Source of the DNA: Planctomycetota bacterium
GTDB taxonomy: Bacteria; Planctomycetota; Phycisphaerae; UBA1845
Direction of reading: 5' to 3'
Length of the DNA stretch: 64,000 nucleotides
NCBI GenBank assembly: GCA_030616775.1
Contig: JAUWWQ010000002.1
Span: 102,808-166,807, forward strand
The notes under the pieces are model-generated. The model had not been told where the DNA came from and did no database searches. It saw only the letters and a program-made list of their open reading frames with translations. Both the position numbers and the translations under genes were made by a program. Below, one piece after another: positions 35,101-42,703 of the stretch; the first letter of the stretch is position 1, and each line of letters starts with the position of its first letter.

Positions 35101-35331
35101 CGATGGTTCGGCTTCGCAGAATCCATGGCAGCCGGTGATGCGCAGGTGAATACTGTCCGCGAGGCCTCTGTCCAGGAGCTCGCGCTTGGCCACGCGGATT
35201 AGATCGTTAGCCCCGCTCGCCTGCCCGCAGGTACCCGCCGGTATCACGATCGTGGGGATGCTCGGATCCCGATCGGCAACAAGACGACCCTGCAGCGCCT
35301 TGAAATCCTCGATGGATCTCAGTTTTTCCAT
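32149..35331 (-). CDS. NuoF-GltD fusion: NADH-binding flavoprotein joined to glutamate synthase small-subunit domain
   Basis: A 1060-residue fusion. Residues 1-110 are a thioredoxin-like 2Fe-2S domain (Cys35, Cys68, Cys72). Roughly 115-580 is NuoF-like, with RGRGGAGFPTGVKW for FMN/NADH and ESCGKCFTCRKGTQRM for the 4Fe-4S cluster. From about 590 it is GltD/NfnB-like: CKELVGAPCEAACPLDTEAW, the FAD motif VAIIGAGPAGLAAAHY and a second nucleotide motif VAVIGGGNSAIDAAR. It ends with a Cys pair, RRCLRCDLEF. The ATG at 35331 is chosen because homology begins there. NuoF-GltD type fusions occur in Stn-family bifurcating transhydrogenases. It could thus couple NADH, NADP and ferredoxin, with electrons also reaching the GltB-like subunit. 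Confidence 0.9.
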   Translation of the reverse strand: MEKLRSIEDFKALQGRLVADRDPSIPTIVIPAGTCGQASGANDLIRVAKRELLDRGLADSIHLRITGCHGFCEAEPSVLIEPTGTFYPKVGIEQMARIVEAVAEDKVLDDLLFIDPATGRAVEKQCDVPFFKSQIRTILARNEKVDPIRIFNYIENGGYSALVKTLANRDPRWIIEEVKASALRGRGGAGFPTGVKWEYLAKQRNGQGKFLVCNADEGDPGAYMDRSVLEGNPHSIIEGMLIGAYATGANEGVAYVRNEYPLAIKHLLIALRQSRGFGLLGEDILGTGFTFDIKLVRGAGAFVCGEETALMRSIEGKMGEPRQRPPFPVEKGINGKPTAINNVETWANIPLIFRVGSKEFAKLGTKGNTGTKIFSLVGKIKNTGLVEVPMGITVGDVVYEIGGGPVGKAKIKAVQTGGPSGGCIPAERFDLPIDYDSLAEAGSIMGSGGMIVMDEKTCMVDVAKYFMNFLKYESCGKCFTCRKGTQRMHEILEDISKGKGTPEHLELLEELAQVVKDTTMCGLGQTASNPVLSTLHYFRDEYEEHIRRKKCRAFVCKELVGAPCEAACPLDTEAWRYVAHIARGRYEDAYQVIREANPFPSVCGRVCSHPCESQCRSATGGKQAIAIRALKRFVTDRVEPSVYQAKRAPGTNGNGTKVAIIGAGPAGLAAAHYLSLAGYKPTVFEADDRPGGMLVSGIPSFRLPREMLGKEIEAILADGVSLRCNAALGRDFTVDSLFDDGFKAVFLGTGAHKSRRLGLKGEDCEGVIPSMRFLKAFNLRGEQLAHGRVAVIGGGNSAIDAARVAVRQDDVESVTVLYRRTRDEMPAFEEEIEAALVEGIELQILVSPVGIRTDGASVSGITVIRNRLGDRGADGRRRPVPIPGTETDLPFETVIVAISEDPDTSSIVDASSQPLEMRVNGTLRADPVTLMTSRPGVFAGGDLVTGPNTVVDAIAAGKKAALMIDRWLRGEELEQPSIARLPDIYVEPVLLSEEELAKADRVPVPVIPAESRKQSVSEVELSLSVEDATREARRCLRCDLEFTQPKEGETARPATVGGTA

Positions 35332-35390
35332 GAATCTGTCCCACTGTTGATCCGCTCGCAGGCAACCCGAGCGGTTGGATCGAAAAACCG

Positions 35391-36359
35391 TCAGAAACCG
35401 CCACCATCCAGATCCAACATGTGCCCCTTGCACCCGCGGCGCGAGCAGATCTGGGCGATGCCTCCATTTTGAACGATCATGGAGACCATCGGTGCACCGC
35501 AATTCGGACAGTCCGAGGCGCCTTTTAGGTCCGCATGGCAGTGCGGGCAGAAGAAATCGAGCACGGTATCTACGGGGATCTTGTACTCGGACTCAAGAGT
35601 GTAGCTGCCGTAAAGGGAAGACAACCGGAGCCAGCCGTGCTTCCATTCGAAGGACACGGTCACACGGATGGACGGGGCACCGTCGATAAGATGACCCGGT
35701 TCCATCAAGCTGTGGTTGCAACGCGAGCAACTGACCGTGATGGGGAAAACGCGCTTGTCCCCCTTGATTTCGACCTTGTCGAGGCCGGCACGGGTCTTTT
35801 TGATAACCCGCTTGACCCGCGCAGAGTCGACGTTGGAGAAGTAGTGGCCGTCTACGACGACGATCGGCCCGAGCGCACAGGCTCCCAGGCAGTTCACCGT
35901 TTCCAGCGTGAACTCCTTGTCCGCAGTCATTTCACCGGCGCTGGTTCCCAGTTGCCGCTCGAACTCCTGGGCAATGATCGGTGCCCCTCGGACGTGACAG
36001 GCCGTACCCGTGCAGACCGAGCAAAGATGCTTGCCGCGCGGTTTCAGGCTGAACGATTTGTAGAAGGTAGCCACTCCATAGATGTCAGTGAGCGAGCGAC
36101 CTGTTTCATCGGCGACGACCTTCAACGCGTCGGCGGACAGGTAGCCGTGCTTTGCCTGGATGGCGTCGAGAATCGAGATGAGCCCGCCCCGGTTCCCGTC
36201 ATGCCTGCTCAGAATGCCCAGGATTTCGTCCCTCTTCAGTTGTTTGTCGCGCGCAACGTCGTCCGGTTCTTGTTCCGTCGCATCTGTCGCAGGGTACGGA
36301 GCGGCTCGGGACGCTGTTTCCGTTGAACTGGGACCATGGGTCTCCCTGGTCTCTAGCAT
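35391..36359 (-). CDS. NuoE-like 2Fe-2S subunit with C-terminal zinc-ribbon extension
   Basis: A 322-residue protein; the ATG at 36359 is preceded by AAAGGAG. Roughly residues 40-190 are a NuoE-type domain: helical EILGILSRHDGNRGGLISIL and ATFYKSFSLKPRGKH, then a thioredoxin-like 2Fe-2S site (CTGTAC with CLGAC). NuoE usually ends here. This protein continues for about 130 residues with CSRCNHSL, a beta-rich stretch, CPHCHADLKGASDCPNCG and CSRRGCKGHM, which look like two or three zinc ribbons. First gene of the flavin/iron-sulfur operon, 59 bases before the NuoF-GltD fusion. The extension may dock the partner subunits. Confidence 0.88.
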   Translation of the reverse strand: MLETRETHGPSSTETASRAAPYPATDATEQEPDDVARDKQLKRDEILGILSRHDGNRGGLISILDAIQAKHGYLSADALKVVADETGRSLTDIYGVATFYKSFSLKPRGKHLCSVCTGTACHVRGAPIIAQEFERQLGTSAGEMTADKEFTLETVNCLGACALGPIVVVDGHYFSNVDSARVKRVIKKTRAGLDKVEIKGDKRVFPITVSCSRCNHSLMEPGHLIDGAPSIRVTVSFEWKHGWLRLSSLYGSYTLESEYKIPVDTVLDFFCPHCHADLKGASDCPNCGAPMVSMIVQNGGIAQICSRRGCKGHMLDLDGGGF

Positions 36360-36834
36360 GGCAGCGATCTCCTTTGCTCGGTTGCCTCTTCGGCGCGGCG
36401 CCCCTCCTCGAACACGGGCAGACGGGCGTGTGCCGCTGTCTGCGTCCGGGGAAAGAATGAAAGCGTTCAAGGCGTTTTAGGCGCGGCCTCCGCCGGCCTC
36501 CGAGCCGTCATCGCAGACCTCGGAACCACCGCTCAGACGTTAAGAGTACAACTATCGTGCCAGAGATCGGTGCTGGCGGATTGCCGACGTGCTTAGGCCT
36601 GTGAGCGGCCAATCCGGGCAAGGGTATTTGCAGAAAAACCAGGGGAAAAGCACACGACGCACCGTCGAAGAATCTTGCTCGATCATCAAATGATGCGCTG
36701 GCGTGGCAGGTTATTACTCTGCCGAGAACTGGGGAGATTTGAACCCCTGGGGTGAAACGCCCCAGCGCGGAACGATTCAGGCCGGTTTGGCGCCATACGC
36801 TATTGGCGTGATTCCGGCGGCTACCTGATTCGGA
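36360..36834. other. Intergenic region upstream of the NuoE-like gene
   Basis: About 475 bases between the nitroreductase stop and the NuoE-like start, both on the minus strand. It must hold the promoter of the flavin/iron-sulfur operon and any terminator of the nitroreductase gene. The hairpin at 36729-36765 is the only clear structure. Confidence 0.45.
36729..36765. promoter_or_regulatory. Overlapping hairpins between nitroreductase and the NuoE operon
   Basis: CTGGGG occurs at 36729 and 36747, and CCCC/CCCCAG at 36744 and 36760. The right copies form a 6-bp stem with a 7-base loop, and alternative pairings with the left copy are possible. There is no T-run, so it could be a weak terminator, attenuator-like structure or nothing functional. 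Confidence 0.4.
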
Positions 36835-37878
36835 TCATGCCGTGATGTTGAAGCTCCTGAGTTCGGCCAGCGGTTTCTTCTGCGAGTAGGCCACTAATCC
36901 GTGTGGATCCGGATAGCCCAGCGCGATCAGCATGATCACCCTCTCGTCCGGCTCCAGTCCCAAGAGCTTGCTCATTCTGCGCTCTTGCGCCTGAAGATCA
37001 GGCCAGTTGAGACAGCAGGAGCTGAGCCCCTGCGTTTCGAGGGCAAAGAGGAATGCCATGGCGGCCAGGGACGCGTCAATGTAGATCAGGTGGCGGTCCT
37101 GCTCACCGGGCCAAGCATGCAGCTTACCGATCAACACAACTATCGCCGGGAAGTTGTCACCGAACCCGACGGTCCCGGTTGGGATCGAGGCGACCTTCTG
37201 GGTCAGTTCCGCGTCGTCGAATACGCGAAACTCAAAGGGCTGAAGGTTACAGGCACTGGGGCACAACGCTGCGACCGCGATGGCCCGGTCGATCATCTTC
37301 CTGGGTACGGGCTTCTGCAAAAACCAGCGAACGGAACGGCGGCGGCGGGCCAACTGCAGCAGGTCCTCGTACTTGACGGACAGGGGTCCGGTCACGCCTC
37401 GTTCATATGGCACAGCCGTCGGGGCGCGATCCGGCACAGTCGCCTGTAACGCACAGAACCGCTCCCTGAGCTCGTCAATGATCGGATGCGCTCCGACCAC
37501 CTCGAAGTACAGTGACAGCACATCCGATGCCCACTGTAACTCGACCTGGCTCACGAGGTTGGGTGAGGTCCTCCCAAGCTCGAATGCCCGTGCATAACAG
37601 CCAACCGTTTCTTCAATGTAATCGAGGGCGAACGCGTCGTGCCGTGGTCGCATTAGCAATCCTTTTTCCAGGAGATGTATATTGCGCCGCAGAATGTACT
37701 GGCAGCCGGTAGGCTTCCGGGCTTCCTTCATGTGCTTCAGGCGACCGCTAACCACACCGCGATGCTCGCGCCGAAACGAACCGGAACACAAAGCGTAATA
37801 GAGCGAGCAGAGAAGTCCCGACTTGGCGACAAGGTCCAGGGTGAAACGCTGTATTTGGCATATCAATCGTTCGAACAT
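36835..37878 (-). CDS. Nitroreductase-family oxidoreductase with N-terminal extension
   Basis: A 347-residue protein. About residues 175-340 form a nitroreductase FMN domain: RRRSVRWFLQKPVPRKMID (the RxSxRxF block), PSACNLQPFEF, the middle strand IYIDASLAAMAFLFALETQGL and the C-terminal LIALGYPDP. The first 170 residues are an extension of the kind seen in nitroreductases near polysaccharide or cofactor loci; it has no recognised domain. The ATG at 37878 has GGAG 5 bases upstream. It probably reduces a small electron-poor substrate with NAD(P)H and FMN; the substrate is unknown. It lies just downstream of the NtrC-type regulator (26 bases), so it may be in its transcription unit. Confidence 0.85.
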   Translation of the reverse strand: MFERLICQIQRFTLDLVAKSGLLCSLYYALCSGSFRREHRGVVSGRLKHMKEARKPTGCQYILRRNIHLLEKGLLMRPRHDAFALDYIEETVGCYARAFELGRTSPNLVSQVELQWASDVLSLYFEVVGAHPIIDELRERFCALQATVPDRAPTAVPYERGVTGPLSVKYEDLLQLARRRRSVRWFLQKPVPRKMIDRAIAVAALCPSACNLQPFEFRVFDDAELTQKVASIPTGTVGFGDNFPAIVVLIGKLHAWPGEQDRHLIYIDASLAAMAFLFALETQGLSSCCLNWPDLQAQERRMSKLLGLEPDERVIMLIALGYPDPHGLVAYSQKKPLAELRSFNITA

Positions 37879-37904
37879 TGCGCTCCGTCCCGGCGAGGAA
37901 TGGT

Positions 37905-39257
37905 TCAGGTCAGCTTGGTCACAAAAGTCTTGAGCTTTTCTCGAAGCGTCTTTCGGTCAATGCCGAGTATCTTGGCCGCCCGGACTTTGTTGCCGTCCGT
38001 GCTGGCGAGAACGTTGCGGATATGTTCCGCCTCCACCTCGGCCAGGGTTCGATCCAGCCCCGCTTCCCGGGCCGCGGAGAAACGCATCGCCGAAGGCAGC
38101 TCCGGAACCTCAATCACATTTGCCTCGGTCATGACCACCAGGCGTTGAATAAGGTTCTGTAGCTCCCGGACATTCCCGGGCCAGTGGTAGTTTCTCAGGG
38201 CGCGCAAAACGTCATCGGAGAGGCGGGGTGCCGTCCTGCCCATTTCGTCGGCAAACTTCCTCGCGAAGTGGGAGGCCAACAGAAAGACATCATCTTCCCG
38301 CTCGCGCAGCGGCGGAATGGAAATGGTGATGACGTTCAAGCGAAAGAACAGATCCTCCCGGAAGAGTTCGTTTTTGACGAGCGTATGGAGGTTCTTGTTG
38401 GTCGCGGCCAGGATCCTTACGTCCACTTCACGCGGACGGGCCGAGCCAACCATATGAATCTCCCCGTCCTGAAGCACCCGAAGCAGCTTAGCTTGCATCG
38501 GTATGCCGGTATTGCTGACCTCGTCGAGGAAGATGGTTCCGCCGTCAGCGACCTGGAAGAAGCCGGCACGGGATTCGCTGGCTCCGGTGAAGGCACCCTT
38601 GACATGCCCGAACAGCTCGCTTTCCAGCAGGTTCTCCGGGATGCCCCCGCAGTTGACCGGTACGAAGGGGGCTGACGCCCACGGGCCGCTGTAGTGGATC
38701 GCCCTGGCTGCTAACTCCTTACCCGTGCCGCTCTCGCCGGAGATCAAAACCGTAGCCCTGGCCGAAGCGGCTTTGCCAATCACCTGGAACACATCGCGCA
38801 TGATCTTGGACTCACCGATAAGACCGCAGAAAGGCGACGGTGGTTTATCCGATGCGTTCTGGACGTCTCGGCGGGCTTTGAGCACGTCCAGGGTACGCTT
38901 GACGGCTGAGAGCAGCTCCTCATCGGTAAAGGGCTTGGTTAGATACTCCTGGGATCCGGTCTTCACGGCCGTCACTGCCCCCTCGACCGTAGGGTACCCG
39001 GTAATCATCATGACCTCGGTGTCTCTGAGGTTCTCCCGAATGTGCCGAACCAAGTCCAGCCCGCTTACTTTGGGCATCTTCAGATCGGTGATGACCAGAT
39101 CGACCGGCGTACTGTCCAGAATGCGAATCGCCTCAGCCACACCCAGGGCGGTAAAGACCCGATACCCGTTCGCCGTCAGGTTCCGCTGGATCACCTCCAG
39201 CGTGTCCGGGGCGTCATCGACGACCAGGATGCGTTCCCTCTTTGCCGCGGATGTCAT
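37905..39257 (-). CDS. NtrC-family sigma54-dependent response regulator
   Basis: A 450-residue regulator with three domains. The receiver domain begins RILVVDDAP and has the phospho-acceptor Asp in LVITDLKMP. The AAA+ sigma54-activation domain has Walker [13 protein letters not shown], the GAFTGA loop that contacts sigma54, and FLDEV. The Fis-type helix-turn-helix is at the C-terminus ([19 protein letters not shown]). CAGGAGG lies before the ATG at 39257, so the longer frame upstream is rejected. It overlaps the sensor kinase gene by 44 bases. Target promoters would be of -24/-12 type; I found none convincing in the immediate surroundings. Confidence 0.95.
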   Translation of the reverse strand: MTSAAKRERILVVDDAPDTLEVIQRNLTANGYRVFTALGVAEAIRILDSTPVDLVITDLKMPKVSGLDLVRHIRENLRDTEVMMITGYPTVEGAVTAVKTGSQEYLTKPFTDEELLSAVKRTLDVLKARRDVQNASDKPPSPFCGLIGESKIMRDVFQVIGKAASARATVLISGESGTGKELAARAIHYSGPWASAPFVPVNCGGIPENLLESELFGHVKGAFTGASESRAGFFQVADGGTIFLDEVSNTGIPMQAKLLRVLQDGEIHMVGSARPREVDVRILAATNKNLHTLVKNELFREDLFFRLNVITISIPPLREREDDVFLLASHFARKFADEMGRTAPRLSDDVLRALRNYHWPGNVRELQNLIQRLVVMTEANVIEVPELPSAMRFSAAREAGLDRTLAEVEAEHIRNVLASTDGNKVRAAKILGIDRKTLREKLKTFVTKLT

Positions 39258-41010
39258 GTTGAGCAGCCTCCTGAGTTTCTTCCGGTGTAATTGTCGGCAG
39301 GTGAATCTCGAACCGTGTACCGCGGCCAGGCTGGCTTTCAACGTCAATTGAACCACCATGCGAATTGACGATTCCGTGCACTACCGCCAAACCCAGCCCC
39401 GTGCCCTCGTTCACGTCTTTTGTCGTGAAGAACGGCAGAAAGACTTTCTCAAGGGTCTCTTCGTTCATGCCACTCCCAGTATCCTGCACGATGAGCGACA
39501 CGGAAGAATCATCTGCTCGCGTGCTTACCGTCAGCTTTCCTCCGTCGGGCATTGCCTGGATGGTGTTGACAATCAGATTAACCAGTATCTGTTTGAGCTG
39601 CGCCGGATCGGCAGTGATCTCAGGCAGATTCGGGGCCGGCTCACGGACCACTTCGATACTACCCTTTGCACATCTGCCCTCTAGAAAGAAAAAGGCCCCA
39701 TCAACCACCCCGTTCAGATTGACCTCTACCTTTCTCGGCGGCATCTGCCGGGCGAAGACCATCAACTTCTTAATCACCTCCCGTGCGTACAGGGATGCGG
39801 TAAGGATCTTTCCGATATCCCGCTCCGCCTGGTCGGGTAGATCCGGGCATTTCTTGGCCAACTGAGCGAACGCCAGAATACTGCCCAGGGGCTCATTCAA
39901 TTCATGCGCTACGCCCGCGGACAACTCTCCGATCGTAGCCAGACGGTCCGCGTGGATGAGTTGCTGCTGAAGCTTCGACTTGTCCTCGTCTGCTTCCCTT
40001 CGTGCGACGATCAGAGCGACCTCCCTGGCCACAGCGTTGATCAGGTTCTCCTCTTCCTTGAGAAATGCACCGGCTGCGAACTCCGGCCTCTCTTCGAGGT
40101 AGGCGACCTCCACAACGCCTCGTCGCCGGCCAGCAACGACGATCCCCGTCGATTGCCGGTATTTGCTTTGCCGAAAACCGGGCGTTGCATACGAATACCC
40201 GTCGAGGACGATCCTAGCCGCGGTCATCTCAGGATACTGCCAGGCGGGAGGAAGAAGCTCCACGATGCGCTGGAGAACCTCTTCCTGCGAGCTCCCCGCC
40301 CGTTCGACCATCTGGGCGATACCGTAGAGGCACGTCAACTCCTTGACACGTTCGTGTAGCGCTGCCTCCGCCCGCCGATCAGCCACCGCCAACCCGAGCG
40401 TCTGCGCAATCCCCTCATAGAACTCAACTTCCTCCTCGATGAAGGAGTTCGGTTGCTCGCTCTTGATGTGCAAGAGGCCGGTCGTCTGCTCGTCCACGAA
40501 GAACCGGATCACAGCCAGCGACCGGTAGTGTCCGCCGACACACAAAGGCTCGCTAGCCCGGTCCTGGCCAGCCCCTTTACCGGCTGCCAATGGCTCCCAA
40601 GTGTCCCCGGTCCAGAAACTCCCATTGCCGGTGAAGAAAGGCAATGTGGAATCGAAGCGCTGACAGGCCACATCCCTGCACAATCGCTCCAGGTTCGAGA
40701 CGTCCCGGGATGCAGGGATCACCCTCCCGTCTTCGCCAAACGTCCAACGGGCAAGCTCAAACCGGACGGCGTTCTCCGGGCCCCGCGTCGCCTCCCAACG
40801 GTAATGCAGATCGCCATCATTCAACCGCACTTCAAGCGCGTCGCAGCCCGAAAAGTCAAGAAGCACCTGCGAGACCTCGCCCAGAAACTCTATCCTCGGC
40901 AGGCCGCGATTGGCGCAATGCAGAATCGCCCGCGACAGCCTCACACTGTCCTCGACCCGTATGGGATGGCGCCTACCGGGAGGCTTTCTATCCGAGCGAT
41001 TGATCTTCAT
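39214..41010 (-). CDS. Two-component sensor histidine kinase with GAF-type sensors
   Basis: A 598-residue sensor kinase, partner of the overlapping NtrC-type regulator. No membrane segment is seen, so it is likely cytoplasmic. The first 360 residues contain two GAF-like modules; one holds YRSLAVIRFFVDEQTTGLLH and the other GIVVAGRRRGVVEVAYLEER. The dimerisation/phosphorylation domain has the His in AGVAHELNEPLG. The ATPase domain has N-box NLIVNTIQAMPDGG, DTGSGMNEE, the F-box FLPFFTTKD and GTGLGLAVVHGIV. The signal is unknown. The start is taken as the ATG at 41010; a TTG two codons earlier is possible and the ribosome site is weak. Confidence 0.93.
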   Translation of the reverse strand: MKINRSDRKPPGRRHPIRVEDSVRLSRAILHCANRGLPRIEFLGEVSQVLLDFSGCDALEVRLNDGDLHYRWEATRGPENAVRFELARWTFGEDGRVIPASRDVSNLERLCRDVACQRFDSTLPFFTGNGSFWTGDTWEPLAAGKGAGQDRASEPLCVGGHYRSLAVIRFFVDEQTTGLLHIKSEQPNSFIEEEVEFYEGIAQTLGLAVADRRAEAALHERVKELTCLYGIAQMVERAGSSQEEVLQRIVELLPPAWQYPEMTAARIVLDGYSYATPGFRQSKYRQSTGIVVAGRRRGVVEVAYLEERPEFAAGAFLKEEENLINAVAREVALIVARREADEDKSKLQQQLIHADRLATIGELSAGVAHELNEPLGSILAFAQLAKKCPDLPDQAERDIGKILTASLYAREVIKKLMVFARQMPPRKVEVNLNGVVDGAFFFLEGRCAKGSIEVVREPAPNLPEITADPAQLKQILVNLIVNTIQAMPDGGKLTVSTRADDSSVSLIVQDTGSGMNEETLEKVFLPFFTTKDVNEGTGLGLAVVHGIVNSHGGSIDVESQPGRGTRFEIHLPTITPEETQEAAQHDIRGKEGTHPGRR

Positions 41011-41070
41011 GGCCAAACCAGCCGTCCGCCGCTTCCGTTAACATCCTAATGCGGGCGGGCCCGCAACCCA

Positions 41071-41141
41071 AGTAGCGGCCGGCGCCCCTGCCGGCCGTAG
41101 TATCACGGAAACGTGGCAACTGGCTACGGCCGGCCGCTACT
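41071..41141. repeat. Nested hairpin pair (BIME-like) with AGTAGCGGCCGG arms
   Basis: Outer arms AGTAGCGGCCGG (from 41071) and CCGGCCGCTACT (to 41141) are perfect inverted repeats. Inside them CCGGCCGTAG (41091) and CTACGGCCGG (41124) are complementary to each other. Each half can also fold on its own. The layout equals two opposed REP-type hairpins upstream of the sensor kinase gene. Confidence 0.8.
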
Positions 41142-42014
41142 CAAGTCCGCGCGACACTGGCCAAACCGTGCCTGGCGCCGGCAACAAGGAAGGCGGCCAC
41201 AAGCAGACGCTTGCCGGCATCAGCATGGCCGCTACCTACGCCGACGGGCCTAACGGCGTGCTATGGATGGGGCACACAGGCTGGAAGGCTGACGTACGTT
41301 TGTCGTTGTTCAACACTGGCGGGCAAGCCGCCGGTGGCACCCGGCGTAAGGTGGGCATCATCCGGCACTCCAACAACGCCCGTCAATCTGCTTATGTTGA
41401 CTCGAAACTCGAACGAGTAAGTTCTGATCTTAAAGCGTGAGGTATAGGCTAGGGAGGTCTGGTTTCACTGTCAATTCCCGTGCCTGGCTGGGTTTCAGGG
41501 TTCTCCCGCACTTTTGGTGATTTTGCCCGGATTGCGTCGGTCGAACGCCTGAACAGTTGAGCCGCTTACGTGCTGATCGAACACTTGCGGCGGGCCGGTC
41601 TGATGCCCCTTTCTCGACGGAATGGGTGCCTCCTGCGTTCTTGCCAGGTGTGAACCGGTTGTGGTCGGTTATTCCGATGTCACGCCAGTCGCGCAAGGAC
41701 CCGAATGCGAAACTATCGTATCGTTTTTGGCCCTCAGCGCCAAGCTTCACTGGTGGACCACTCGCCGGCGCCACGGTTTTTTCGGCTGGTTCCTTCCCGC
41801 CGCCTGGGGGGCTGTGCGCATTCCACTCGTTCCGATAATGTGCGGCACGACGTTACGCGGCCCCGGGCAACCTGCCGGTGAATCGGTTCGAGACTTCAGT
41901 CGTTTGGTCGTCGAAGTCCTGTTTGGATACGAGCCGTTCTTCTCGGGTTCGGCAACTCAATCCGCGGTGAGCGCCACGTGACGCTGGACGTTGAATAGAG
42001 GTATGCTCCCCGTC
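41142..42014. other. Gene-free stretch of about 870 bases
   Basis: Several open frames of 60-120 codons exist on both strands (for example plus 41168-41440 and 41622-41981) but none has a ribosome binding site, domain or protein-like composition I recognise. With the folD fragment immediately following, this may be rearranged or decayed sequence. Confidence 0.4.
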
Positions 42015-42263
42015 ATGGCCACCGACGACGTGACAAGCGCTTACAAGACCAAGCTCATGGATGGCCGGGCGCTGGCGAGACGCATGCTCGACGGGACCAG
42101 GGCTAAAGTCGAGAAGATCAAAAAGGCTGCCGGCATCACGCCGACGCTGGCAACGGTGCTTGTCGGCAACGACCCAGCCTCCGTGACGTACACGCGTATG
42201 AAGCGGAAGCGGTGCGTGGAGGCGGGGATGACGCCGCGGCGCATCGAGCTGCCCGCCACCCCA
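42015..42263 (+). pseudogene. folD: Truncated folD (5' fragment)
   Basis: About 83 codons match the N-terminus of methylenetetrahydrofolate dehydrogenase/cyclohydrolase. Blocks include MDGRALARRM, PTLATVLVGNDPASVTYTRM and KRKRCVEAGM, with the catalytic Lys position retained. The full enzyme is about 290 residues. Homology stops at 42263 (after RIELPATP) and the same frame runs on into sequence antisense to a transposase fragment. The NAD(P)-binding domain is absent, so the gene is broken. A complete copy should exist elsewhere unless this strain lacks the activity or uses formate-tetrahydrofolate alternatives. Confidence 0.78.
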
Positions 42264-42272
42264 CGCGGATCG

Positions 42273-42581
42273 TCAAGTTCTTCGCGCGGGGAAGCGTTTG
42301 CCGCCCGGCAAGCATCGGAGTTGCCGGTTATGCTCCTTCAAATACCGGTACTGGGCCGATTCGGTCTTTTTCTTTTGCAGCATAGCCACCATAATGAGGG
42401 TGGCCATCCACCAATCCGGGAATTCCGGGGGATGCCCGGGGCCTGTCCTGGGGCACAGGTGTTCCGCTGCTTGGCAAAGCGGTATGGTCATCCTGACCAA
42501 TGCCTCCAGGCACGCGCCCTCCCCGGCGATGTAGCAGCAGATGCAGCCAAGGCTTGTATGGAAGATGCCAAGCGTCGGCAC
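42273..42581 (-). pseudogene. Transposase N-terminal fragment
   Basis: A 102-residue open frame containing CPRTGPGHPPEFPDWWMA and QKKKTESAQYRYLKEHNRQL, which I recognise as the N-terminal region of a DDE-type transposase common in planctomycetes. It ends abruptly at the folD junction, before any catalytic Asp/Glu residues, so it cannot be functional. It lies in inverted orientation to the folD fragment, pointing to insertion followed by deletion or another rearrangement. Confidence 0.6.
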
Positions 42582-42703
42582 GTTTTAAGAGAGCATGAAG
42601 ATGGATTCCCAGACCCCAATTGTCCAGTATGTAAACGGTTGACCAAGAAGAAACGGCGGAAATCCGCTGAGTCCTGTGACAAACAATAAGTAAGGCAAGG
42701 ATT

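Noticed and set aside
36724..36770. Possible tRNA 3' end suggested by a GGGGTTCAAATCTCCCC-like segment on the minus strand
   Set aside because: The T-stem has mismatches, and no anticodon arm or matching acceptor strand can be found; tandem GGGG/CCCC hairpins explain it better.
36360..41060. Sigma54 -24/-12 promoters near the NtrC-type regulator
   Set aside because: I looked for TGGCAC-N5-TTGC-like spacing and found only pairs with wrong spacing; no target promoter can be claimed.
41168..41440. 90-codon plus-strand frame downstream of the sensor kinase region
   Set aside because: No ribosome binding site, no domain, and it lies in a stretch that looks rearranged.
42264..42689. Continuation of the folD frame as a 232-codon protein
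   Set aside because: Past 42263 the sequence is antisense to a transposase fragment, so the long frame is a chance read-through of a junction.
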